From: Nitrososphaerales archaeon TH5895
GTDB taxonomy: Archaea; Thermoproteota; Nitrososphaeria; Nitrososphaerales; Nitrososphaeraceae
Length of the DNA stretch: 5,454 bases
Assembly (NCBI GenBank): GCA_014523695.1
Contig: JAATVS010000524.1
Location: forward strand, 1-5,454
Reading direction: 5' to 3'
Each line of letters opens with the position of its first letter. The stretch's first letter is position 1. The notes beneath the pieces were generated by a model. It searched no databases. It was not told the origin of the DNA and was given only the letters and a program-made list of their open reading frames with translations. Below are positions 1 to 5,452 of the stretch, in pieces. The position numbers and the translations under genes were made by a program.

Positions 1-293
1 GGAGAAACATCGGTCTTTCGACATCCATAGACGTAATCCGATATCTGATTGCAGGAATGATTAGTATGAAGAAGGAACCTTGGACATTATTAGATGAATC
101 TCTTACTGACTATATTCTTCCTCAACTTGATAGATTAGAGACAGAAACGCTAAGGCACATTTTCGGAGCTGCTCAAAACATATTTGCAGGAGGAGAGGAT
201 GAACTACATTGTACCGTATTTATATCTAAACTCGATGACATGATAAAGAATCTAGGACAAATGGATAAGCTGTTTAGGATTTCTTACGAATGA
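1..293 (+). CDS. C-terminal end of a McrB-like AAA+ motor subunit (partial, runs off left edge)
   Basis: The frame is open to the left edge, so the ATG at 57 is probably internal; 96 codons are visible before TGA at 291-293. The protein begins RNIGLSTSIDVIRYLIAG, contains DESLTDYILPQLDRL, and ends with SKLDDMIKNLGQMDKLF. These resemble the extreme C-terminus of McrB-type AAA+ proteins paired with DUF2357 nucleases: an 'LS.R..d.i.rYl' helix, an 'alDe.i...iLPkl' segment, and a closing 'S..kL..M...L...G...F' helix. In McrBC systems this subunit hydrolyses GTP (or ATP in relatives) and drives the nuclease along modified DNA. The Walker motifs lie outside the window, so activity cannot be judged. 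The adjoining nuclease remnant, joined by an ATGA overlap, strongly supports the call. The family assignment is recall of motifs, not a search result. Confidence 0.6.
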   Translation, partial: RNIGLSTSIDVIRYLIAGMISMKKEPWTLLDESLTDYILPQLDRLETETLRHIFGAAQNIFAGGEDELHCTVFISKLDDMIKNLGQMDKLFRISYE

Positions 294-1554
294 GTTTAAC
301 TTGCTATGCCTGAAGCATTCGAATCAAGTGTAAAATTACAGATGCACAAGTCGAAGCTATGTGCGACAGCATTGGAGATATACTTGTAAGGCTCAAGACT
401 AAGAATGTATTTGACCTAGAAAAAGAAAAACCCAACATGCTTCTTGATAGAAGTATGTCACATATTGAATTTCGTAAAACTGAACTTTTAGAAGTGCACC
501 GATTCACAGCATTGGTAAAGAAGCATATCCCAGCATTAAATTATCTTGTTAGAAATCCGTCATTTATCCCCCTGACAAAAGAAGTAGAACGAGATGACAG
601 AATCATGGGTGCGATTAACTATAAGAAAACTACGCAATTACGGCAAAGAGAGTTACAAAATAGAAACAAAGTGGTCTGTCTGGAAATAATTAGAAGGCAA
701 AATACTCCTGAAAACCTGTTATTAGCTCAAATTGTTTTCTCAATCGCTATGTATTGTGACAAGTACATATCCATGGAAGGATTAGTTGAATCACGGGATA
801 ACATTCTTCCCACGATTAATAATCTCATAACAATACGAAATTATGCGTCCCAATTATTGTCCACAAAATGGATCAAAGACATCCTGCCCGAAGCGATAGG
901 ATTATTGCATAACTCAGACAAGCTATTTGAAGCTCTCATGATTAGAATACGTCTTAACAAGATTCCATCCTACTACGTAGATATCTTTAATCTCCAGAAG
1001 TAGCAAAACACGTACTGAAATACCATTTCTTAACCTTAGAAAACAAAAATGATCTTTATGATTGTTGGATATTCTGCAAGATATTGGATGCCGTGTCAGA
1101 CACGTATATGTTAAAATTCAAAGAAGGAAAGAAGGAAGATCTGATGGTATGACAACTTTTCAAACTTCTAACGGCTCGCTTAAAATTACATATCAGAAAA
1201 GGTATGGGACAGGCTGGATAGATGAAGGCAAATGGGTAGAAGACCAGATATTGCAATAGAATATAAGAATGGTTATTCGATTATTCTTGACGCCAAGAAT
1301 AGTGATTATAACAGATCTGGTCCTTATAGTTATCGAGAACAAATGGATAGTTATATGAATTCTGCAAAGGCAACATACGGAATTTTGATCTTTTAACTAT
1401 TCCAGGATTATGGAAAGAAATTATTAAAAATGACACACAGAAAATTATTTGGACACATCTTACACCATCTGTCGGCGTCACTATAGAAGACGCTGCCAGT
1501 ACTGCAAACCTTAGAAAGATTATGGATCTTTTAAAGCCTCTCACAGTACGATGA
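290..1554 (+). pseudogene. DUF2357/McrC-like PD-(D/E)XK restriction nuclease, frameshifted
   Basis: This is the likely nuclease partner of the McrB-like gene, normally cutting modified DNA. The reading passes through several frames. Codons from about 314 to 1003 hold the DUF2357-like part, with GAINYKKTTQLRQREL and RRQNTPENLL, resembling the family's 'G.idw..T' and 't.dTpEN' motifs. Frame 1003-1152 continues with LENKNDLYDCWIFCKILDAV, like the family's 'lYElW' segment. Frame 0, from about 1140 to 1259, gives GSLKITYQKRY. The frame around 1226-1396 gives RPDIAIEYKNGYSIILDAKN, the nuclease core, with Asp at 1247-1249, Asp at 1289-1291 and Lys at 1295-1297. Frame 1393-1554 gives the tail, ending in TGA at 1552-1554. 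The start may be ATG at 290-292, overlapping the upstream stop, but an in-frame TGA lies at 311-313; ATG at 306 in another frame (MPEAFESSVKLQ) is an alternative. It is broken as written; indel sequencing error is the alternative to true decay. Confidence 0.65.
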
Positions 1555-1638
1555 GTTACGCATGTATGTGAGAAGAATGCCAAAACGAGTTGAATGAAGG
1601 TATAAGAATCCTTCGTCATTTGGGAACAGCAATTTTTG

Positions 1639-1672
1639 AGAATCCCATGATTCTTAGCTAAGCTCAGCTAAG
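1639..1672. repeat. Two adjoining inverted repeats between convergent genes
   Basis: The first is a perfect 6-bp stem, AGAATC (1639-1644) with GATTCT (1649-1654), around a 4-nt loop. The second is a perfect 7-bp stem, CTTAGCT (1653-1659) with AGCTAAG (1666-1672), around a 6-nt loop. They share two bases, so both cannot form fully at once. AGCTAAGC also occurs twice in tandem (1657-1664 and 1666-1673). They lie in the 247-bp gap between the 3' ends of two convergent genes, where hairpins affecting transcript ends are plausible. No function is shown. Confidence 0.5.
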
Positions 1673-1692
1673 CCGAGTTTTATCTAGTTTCT

Positions 1693-1714
1693 AGCAATTC
1701 TTAGGATTGCTTTT
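1693..1714 (+). terminator. Hairpin followed by a short T-run
   Basis: An 8-bp stem, AGCAATTC (1693-1700) with GGATTGCT (1704-1711), including one T-G wobble pair, closes a 3-nt loop and runs into TTTT at 1711-1714. It lies about 140 nt downstream of the nuclease stop on the same strand and looks like an intrinsic terminator. Archaeal termination relies mainly on T-runs, so the hairpin may be incidental or act in RNA stability. Confidence 0.4.
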
Positions 1715-1801
1715 AGGTAAATGACGACACGAACTGAACATATTTGGGGTCTAGCTTGACGTACATTACAAAGAGTTGAGCATACCAACTTGAAGGTCTT
1801 G

Positions 1802-2186
1802 TCATGGTAAGCAGCTTTCATCTCCATCAACAAGATGAAATGCTATTCTGTATGCCAAAGCAGTTATTGTTAGAGAAGGGTTAACGCCTATGGAAGAAGG
1901 AATAATTGAACCATCAGCAACATAAAAATTAGGATAGATACTCTGACTTGATTTATCATTTTCACTTTCTTCCTTGAAAACTCTTCCTAGGCTATCTACA
2001 ACTCCGGTAGATATATCATCACCCATTGGACAGCCACCCAACGGATGAGCTGAGATCTGCTTCTTGACACTGGTATCTTCCCCCATTGTTCCGAGCCTTT
2101 CTATGTAGAAACGCCTTAACAGGTATTCCGGTTAGCGGATGTCTTGTTGTGTCGCGAATATAACCTTCTATACCAACAACCATCTA
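1802..2186 (-). pseudogene. C-terminal fragment of a GMC-family FAD oxidoreductase
   Basis: The clear part, 1802-2086, encodes ISAHPLGGCPMGDD, then STGVVDSLGRVF, then YPNFYVADGSIIPSSIG and VNPSLTITALAYRIA. This is the C-terminal GMC domain, which carries the catalytic His of the HPLGGC motif and closes the FAD and substrate site; cholesterol-oxidase-like and related alcohol oxidoreductases look like this. The frame stays open upstream to TAA at 2132-2134 with YLLRRFYIERLGT, but there is no FAD-binding GxGxxG region. A second frame, 2183 down to about 2100, gives VVGIEGYIRDTTRHPLTG and may be the preceding piece; it is separated by a frameshift and preceded by TAG at 2184-2186. A full GMC enzyme is usually around 500 residues or more, so this is at most the last fifth. 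The ATG at 2086 is internal to the domain and not a real start. The stop is TGA at 1802-1804. Confidence 0.8.
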
Positions 2187-2225
2187 TTCATTAGTTATAT
2201 CCCCCGTTAGTATTTACCTGTTACT

Positions 2226-2346
2226 TTAAATCGAGGTAAAATGAAAAATATATTTATCAAAATAATTTGTGGCACTCATTTCAATCACATATGTATCTAG
2301 ACGCACACTATCTGGAATTTTTCAACTTATAGACAATAGTATCCAT
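2226..2346 (-). pseudogene. Short coding-like remnant of unknown family
   Basis: Two overlapping short frames on the minus strand look like protein. One starts with ATG at 2344-2346 (MDTIVYKLKNSR) and stops at TAG 2308-2310. The other is open from 2321 to TAA at 2226-2228 and reads IPDSVRLDTYVIEMSATNYF near its middle. Read across one shift they give a plausible continuous stretch of about 40 residues. I do not recognise the family. It may belong to the upstream part of the GMC gene, to another lost gene, or be chance. Confidence 0.25.
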
Positions 2347-2740
2347 GTCTCCGTTTAGCTTGCAGATACCTTTCGTTTATATTCATCAAAGCTCCAATCC
2401 TATCAAAATAGTCTACATAGTACATAGCAAACATTTCAGTGGACGAAAAAAAGGTGCAGCCATTTGTGAAGAAATAGAGTATCAAGGACTGGGCAAGGGC
2501 TAGTACCCGATTGGCACCTGCATCTGCAACCCAAAGATTGCCGAATGGCTTCTGTACGGTTTGATTATTTCACTGAATTGTTTTGTCATTATGGCACGAC
2601 AATTCGAGCGTAGGATATATCACTTTTTCAAAAATTATTTTACTGGTTATGATCTCTAATTCATTTCTGCGATTGCAACTATTGTAGAGCATAGATATTC
2701 TATGGATATGATTAAGAACAAGAATTAGAGCGAGTAAAGC
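2327..2740 (-). pseudogene. Degraded frame with an NHL/beta-propeller-like motif
   Basis: One minus-strand frame is open from 2740 to 2327 except for a single TGA at 2570-2572: 56 codons, the stop, then 80 codons to TAA at 2327-2329. Just after the internal stop it encodes PFGNLWVADAGANRVL (2501-2548). This matches the core of NHL and streptogramin-lyase-like propeller blades ('dGNlWVADsgNnRVl'), which are common in secreted or surface proteins of soil thaumarchaea. The first segment begins with a hydrophobic run, ALLALILVLN, but has no clear start codon. The residues after the motif (such as EMFAMYYVDYFDRIGAL) do not look like further NHL blades, so a junction with something else is possible. 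Only one blade is visible, far short of a propeller. I read it as a gene remnant, with chance similarity as the alternative. Confidence 0.35.
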
Positions 2741-2941
2741 TTAGCTCTGTTTTAACACAGGATATTTGCACCATATTCTATACATAAGAGGATTACGCAA
2801 AGTTGTGTAATGGATGTGAGGAAGGACGGCATGGTGAGGAATGATGACATGAAGACCGATCAGAAATTCCAGAAAAAATCAGATATCTACTCTCGTATCC
2901 AGTAAGACCGGGGGACCATACATCTTAGTAAACGAATTAGC
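2741..2941. other. Interval without a supported gene
   Basis: This stretch lies past the 3' end of the kinase gene and upstream of the NHL-like remnant. No frame shows a recognisable family. The longest plus-strand reading (open from 2756 to TAA at 2903-2905, with ATG at 2810) gives only 31 codons from the ATG and has no Shine-Dalgarno-like sequence. A minus-strand T6 run near 2873 is the only likely signal, listed separately. Confidence 0.4.
2873..2878 (-). terminator. T6 run downstream of the histidine kinase
   Basis: On the minus strand a run of six T (A6 at 2873-2878 as given) lies about 65 nt beyond the kinase stop codon. Archaeal RNA polymerase can terminate at such T-runs without a hairpin, and I see no convincing stem beside it. 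This is a weak candidate for the 3' end of the kinase transcript. Confidence 0.3.
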
Positions 2942-4684
2942 TCAAACATGAAGTAATGGTAAGCTGAAACTGAATGTAGCGCCAACTCTTCTCATTTTGT
3001 TGTTACTATCACTACGTCTACCACCAAGACTCGGATTTTTATCATAATTGTTTTCGGCCCATATTCTTCCATTATGTGCTTCTATTATTCCCTTGCAAAT
3101 GTACAATCCAAGTCCTGTACCTTTCTCAGATCTTGATACAAATTTGGTAAACAGCTTGGGAAGTATATCAGAGCTAATCCCCGTACCCGTATCTTTCACT
3201 CTGATGATTACTCTGTTATCTTTATTATCAATCTCTATTGCAATAGTTATTTCTCCAGCAGGTGTAAATTTCATTGCATTATCTATAAGGTTGGTTATTA
3301 CTTGCTTGATTCTATTCTGATCCGCTGTTACAGAAATGGACTCTATACTGCTATTATTGTCAAATGAAAGTATTGCCTTCTGATTTAAATCTCTGTTCTC
3401 TATATTAAGATCTTGTATTATTTCTCTTATGGTTTCTGAAAGGACAAATCTCTGCTTATTTAGTTTTAGTGACTTACCTTCAATTCTTGTTATATCGAGT
3501 ATATCATCAGTTAGGCGTTGAAGCCTCTTTGCATTTCTAGCAATTATCTCAACAATTTCTTTATGTTTGATTCCGCTGCTTTTGTTACTGTATATGATAA
3601 AATTAGAGCGCAGAAGAACATCAGATAAACCCAATATTGGTTGGATGGGGTTACGCAGCTCATGTGCGGCGATATTGATAAATTCTTTCTGTGCCATACT
3701 TAAGTTTAAGAGCTCTTCCCGTAGTTCGCTTTGTTTCCATAACGCATCAAAAATCGATACATATGACAATACCGTCGATCTACTATTGGAATATGTTGCT
3801 AGTCCTATTGCTTCTTTTAAATCGTCTTTCGTATCATCCCTTAACTCAACTACAAGAGAGTATTTCTTATCTACCACAAGAACGGTCATCCCTGTCTCCA
3901 TCGTTTTTTCGATATTTCTTATTTGTATGCCGTTGATCTTCTCTAACATTTGGATAATATCCTTTATTGCATCTTCGATTGGAACAAGGATCTTTACATG
4001 TGTCTTATATTTGACAACATTCTCAACAAGCAAGTCTATTCCCCCTGCTTTATCCTGTCGAATTAGAGCGTTTGCCGTATGAAAGATTATAAGTATTTCA
4101 TATTTAGCTAATCTAACAAGCGTATATCCAGCATTAATTATCTCTTCAGGTTCCCTCAGCGATTGAAGTACTTCTGTAGGTATCCCTTCTTCTAGCTCTT
4201 TAATGCGAAGGTGTGCTGGTGTTGCCTGGCGCCAAAGATTCTCAAAAATAAAGAGATGAGCTTCTACCATTTCTTCTTGCGTGCAAAAGAGAGCATTCCT
4301 ACTTTCAGGCTCTTCTGGCTTACCCACAAAAAAGGGTAAAAAATACTCTTTATCATCGTGAAGAACAAAGTTACCCTTTATTCCATCCATATGACGCATC
4401 TCTATGTGTTTTATCTCTTCAAGCATTTTCTTACAGTATTGAAGGTTTTCATTTCTTATCTCAGTAAGAAACTTTATTTTAATACCTCTCTTGTCTACTT
4501 TCAAATTATTTTCCCAAATAGGCTGAGTTTTTCTGATCAGGATAGGGCCGAAGTAATCGTAACAACATTTTACATCCTTTTTTAAACGATTAGTACGTGA
4601 AACATAAAAATCTAGGATGTTTTCAGCTCCATTTACCATCCACACTTTTTGATCTAATTTCTCAATTCTCAGTTTTGGATTCAT
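2942..4684 (-). CDS. Soluble sensor histidine kinase with two related N-terminal sensor repeats
   Basis: This intact 580-residue kinase should autophosphorylate on His and pass the phosphate to a response regulator. Residues about 1-165 and 175-320 look like two copies of one sensor domain: both have a 'K.G/H.kI..l..I' strand region (RGIKIKFLTEI near 66-76, KTHVKILVPI near 227-236) and end in matching helices, IFENLW (146-151) and IFDALW (311-316). Similar N-terminal domains, related to the TrmB/PLD-like sensor fold, occur in many thaumarchaeal kinases; this is from memory. The H-box is FINIAAHELRNPIQPI with phospho-acceptor His341 (3662-3664). The ATPase part has an N-box (TNLIDNAMKFT, 464-474), G1 DTGTGI (498-503) and G2 GTGLGL (522-527), all intact. 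There is no membrane segment, so it should sense something in the cytoplasm. No response regulator is in the window, so it is an orphan here. ATG at 4684 fits the domain start. A basic, low-complexity insertion near 548-566 precedes the final strand. Confidence 0.92.
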   Translation of the reverse strand: MNPKLRIEKLDQKVWMVNGAENILDFYVSRTNRLKKDVKCCYDYFGPILIRKTQPIWENNLKVDKRGIKIKFLTEIRNENLQYCKKMLEEIKHIEMRHMDGIKGNFVLHDDKEYFLPFFVGKPEEPESRNALFCTQEEMVEAHLFIFENLWRQATPAHLRIKELEEGIPTEVLQSLREPEEIINAGYTLVRLAKYEILIIFHTANALIRQDKAGGIDLLVENVVKYKTHVKILVPIEDAIKDIIQMLEKINGIQIRNIEKTMETGMTVLVVDKKYSLVVELRDDTKDDLKEAIGLATYSNSRSTVLSYVSIFDALWKQSELREELLNLSMAQKEFINIAAHELRNPIQPILGLSDVLLRSNFIIYSNKSSGIKHKEIVEIIARNAKRLQRLTDDILDITRIEGKSLKLNKQRFVLSETIREIIQDLNIENRDLNQKAILSFDNNSSIESISVTADQNRIKQVITNLIDNAMKFTPAGEITIAIEIDNKDNRVIIRVKDTGTGISSDILPKLFTKFVSRSEKGTGLGLYICKGIIEAHNGRIWAENNYDKNPSLGGRRSDSNNKMRRVGATFSFSLPLLHV

Positions 4685-4700
4685 GTTAAGGGATTGCCGC

Positions 4701-4719
4701 TTATTTTCAATATGATAAT
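4701..4719 (-). promoter_or_regulatory. Possible TATA box region of the kinase gene
   Basis: Upstream of the kinase ATG (minus strand) are two AT-rich candidates: ATTATCATA at 4711-4719, about 27-35 nt before the start codon, and AAAATAA at 4701-4707, about 17-23 nt before it. The first has the spacing of an archaeal TATA box for a transcript with almost no leader. No Shine-Dalgarno-like sequence precedes the ATG, which fits a leaderless message. The call rests on spacing and base composition only. Confidence 0.25.
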
Positions 4720-4732
4720 CAGCGTAAGAAAT

Positions 4733-4759
4733 AAGGTTTTCTTAGGATAATGAAACCTT
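4733..4759. promoter_or_regulatory. Inverted repeat upstream of the kinase (operator candidate)
   Basis: AAGGTTT (4733-4739) and AAACCTT (4753-4759) form perfect 7-bp arms around a 13-nt AT-rich spacer. The arms are about 20 bp apart centre to centre, roughly two helical turns, as expected for a dimeric DNA-binding protein. It lies 49-75 bp upstream of the kinase start, between the two direct-repeat copies. No T-run follows on either strand, so a terminator role is less likely. Confidence 0.4.
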
Positions 4760-4921
4760 GTAATGTTTTTCGATTATTCTGTGAAACTATCAGCCGTAAT
4801 TAAGGATTGCCGACTTCATCTTCAATGCAACAAAAGGAAAGTAAATGATAGGTTAATGAATTAGCAAGAGGACTCTGAGTAAGGATTTATGTAATCCACA
4901 TCCAATCTTTTTTAGTCTACT

Positions 4922-4952
4922 CCCCGCACTTAGATTCTTTCCCAGTGAGGGG
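4922..4952. repeat. GC-rich inverted repeat in an AT-rich gap
   Basis: CCCC (4922-4925) pairs with GGGG (4949-4952), and CACT (4927-4930) with AGTG (4944-4947), with one G/A mismatch between the blocks and a 13-nt loop. The arms are unusually GC-rich for this region. T-runs flank it on the wrong sides for a classical terminator on either strand. It lies just beyond the T-rich end of the His-rich gene and might protect that transcript's 3' end or bind a protein. Confidence 0.4.
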
Positions 4953-4956
4953 TTGA

Positions 4957-4978
4957 AAATAAAAAAAGGAGGAAATTT
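4957..4978 (-). terminator. T-rich tract directly after the His-rich gene
   Basis: On the minus strand the stop codon at 4979-4981 is followed at once by a pyrimidine-rich stretch with a T7 run at 4961-4967 and more T just beyond. This is the usual form of an archaeal transcription end. It separates the His-rich gene from the kinase, whose start is nearly 300 bp further on. Confidence 0.5.
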
Positions 4979-5281
4979 CTAGCACATGCGACCTGGTTTA
5001 CAGTCGCTTGGATTGAAGATATGGTGTCTTTCAAACCAGTTTCCATGATCATGATGGTGATGGTCAGCGTTGTGTGGATGCTTGTGAGTCACGGTATGAG
5101 TATGTCCTTTATGAGAGAAGAAGTGTGTATGCCCATCCAAGTACTGTCCATTTTCATCAGTAGTCACTTTGCCAAGTATGTCCGAGAGTTCTCCGATTAT
5201 AGCGGTCAGCTGCGTTATAGAAGGAAGGGTCAATATCAATGGAATGAAAATTAAACGATTTTGTTCCGGTATATGTAGCAT
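4979..5281 (-). CDS. Histidine-rich, probably metal-binding small protein of unknown family
   Basis: The 100-residue product has three parts. Residues 1-38 are hydrophobic to amphipathic (RLIFIPLILTLPSI, then helix-like QLTAIIGELSDIL), too irregular to call a membrane anchor. Residues 51-79 hold 13 histidines in 29 positions, in HTH, HKH and HHHHDH clusters; His86-His87 follow. The tail ends with two cysteines (Cys94, Cys100) in SDCKPGRMC. Such stretches bind Ni, Zn, Co or Cu in metallochaperones, storage proteins and transporter loops, so metal binding is a sound inference but the physiological role is unknown. The frame stays open upstream to TAA at 5360-5362, yet ATG at 5281 is the only ATG, GTG or TTG, so it is the likely start. 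No Shine-Dalgarno-like sequence precedes it. The opposite strand carries a Met/Val-rich open frame, which is simply the antisense of His codons. Confidence 0.65.
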   Translation of the reverse strand: MLHIPEQNRLIFIPLILTLPSITQLTAIIGELSDILGKVTTDENGQYLDGHTHFFSHKGHTHTVTHKHPHNADHHHHDHGNWFERHHIFNPSDCKPGRMC

Positions 5282-5293
5282 ATTCGCAGAGTC

Positions 5294-5307
5294 AAAATAA
5301 AATAAAT
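5294..5307 (-). promoter_or_regulatory. TATA-like tract before the His-rich gene
   Basis: On the minus strand an uninterrupted A/T tract (TTTATTTTATTTT) ends 13 nt before the start codon and begins about 26 nt before it. With no ribosome-binding sequence in the short interval, this fits a leaderless archaeal promoter. It is an inference from position and composition. Confidence 0.3.
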
Positions 5308-5328
5308 TAGCACTACCAAGGCACCGGT

Positions 5329-5436
5329 TTACTTTTCTATCGAAGCAGCTGCCTTTTCCTTAACTAAGGTAACATTTACCTAACCACGAACATGATGTCC
5401 ACCTTCCTCTTTCGCACTGGCCGCAATTAAATCCAT
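5329..5436 (-). pseudogene. Very small reading frame interrupted by an in-frame TAG
   Basis: On the minus strand ATG at 5434-5436 opens MDLIAASAKEEGGHHVRG, then TAG at 5380-5382. The same frame continues with VNVTLVKEKAAASIEK to TAA at 5329-5331. The two halves together would make a 34-residue reading plus the stop position, and the second half has clear protein character, which suggests the TAG replaced a sense codon such as CAG. The frame is also open to the right edge, so this could instead be the C-terminus of a larger gene. I do not recognise the family. Options are a nonsense-mutated gene, a real 18-residue peptide, readthrough, or a base-call error. Confidence 0.4.
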
Positions 5437-5442
5437 AAATGA

Positions 5443-5452
5443 CTCTCCCTCC
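5443..5452 (-). promoter_or_regulatory. Shine-Dalgarno-like sequence before the small TAG-interrupted frame
   Basis: GGAGGGAGAG on the minus strand lies 6 to 16 nt upstream of the ATG at 5436. It is the strongest ribosome-binding match ahead of any minus-strand start here and favours a start at this ATG over a coding frame coming in from the right edge. It could equally encode Glu-Gly-Glu inside a longer gene. Confidence 0.35.

Larger units (their letters stand above)
4686..4826. repeat. Imperfect direct repeat pair upstream of the kinase
   Basis: Two copies of a 26/27-nt element lie at 4686-4711 and 4800-4826. They share TTAAG, then GATTGCCG, then CTT, and end with TTCAAT, differing by a one-base gap on each side of the GATTGCCG core and a few substitutions. 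The start-to-start distance is 114 nt. The near copy lies between the kinase start codon and the upstream TATA candidate, and overlaps the weaker one. The spacing and location suggest regulator binding sites, but a short duplication without function is also possible. Confidence 0.45.

Noticed and set aside
1281..1619. Minus-strand open frame of 112 codons
   Set aside because: It is a shadow of the nuclease core and tail, which show clear family motifs on the plus strand.
2839..2880. ATGATGA resembling a C box of a C/D guide RNA
   Set aside because: No D box (CTGA) or C'/D' pair follows at suitable spacing.
2756..2905. Plus-strand frame with ATG at 2810 (31 codons)
   Set aside because: There is no ribosome-binding sequence, no recognisable family, and an open frame of this size is common by chance.
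2723..4070. Ten-base word AATTAGAGCG at 2723, 3601 and 4061
   Set aside because: Two copies lie in kinase coding sequence in different reading frames with no extended similarity; likely chance in AT-rich DNA.
3567..4082. Plus-strand open frame of 171 codons
   Set aside because: It is antisense to the kinase sensor and H-box region; its hydrophobic composition follows from the kinase codons.
4968..5048. GGAGG on the plus strand followed by ATG at 4986
   Set aside because: The frame gives only 20 codons, overlaps the C-terminus of the His-rich gene in antisense, and the GGAGG is part of that gene's pyrimidine-rich 3' tract.
5021..5254. Plus-strand Met/Val-rich open frame of 77 codons
   Set aside because: It is the antisense of the His-rich gene: CAT and CAC codons read backwards as ATG and GTG, which explains its odd composition.
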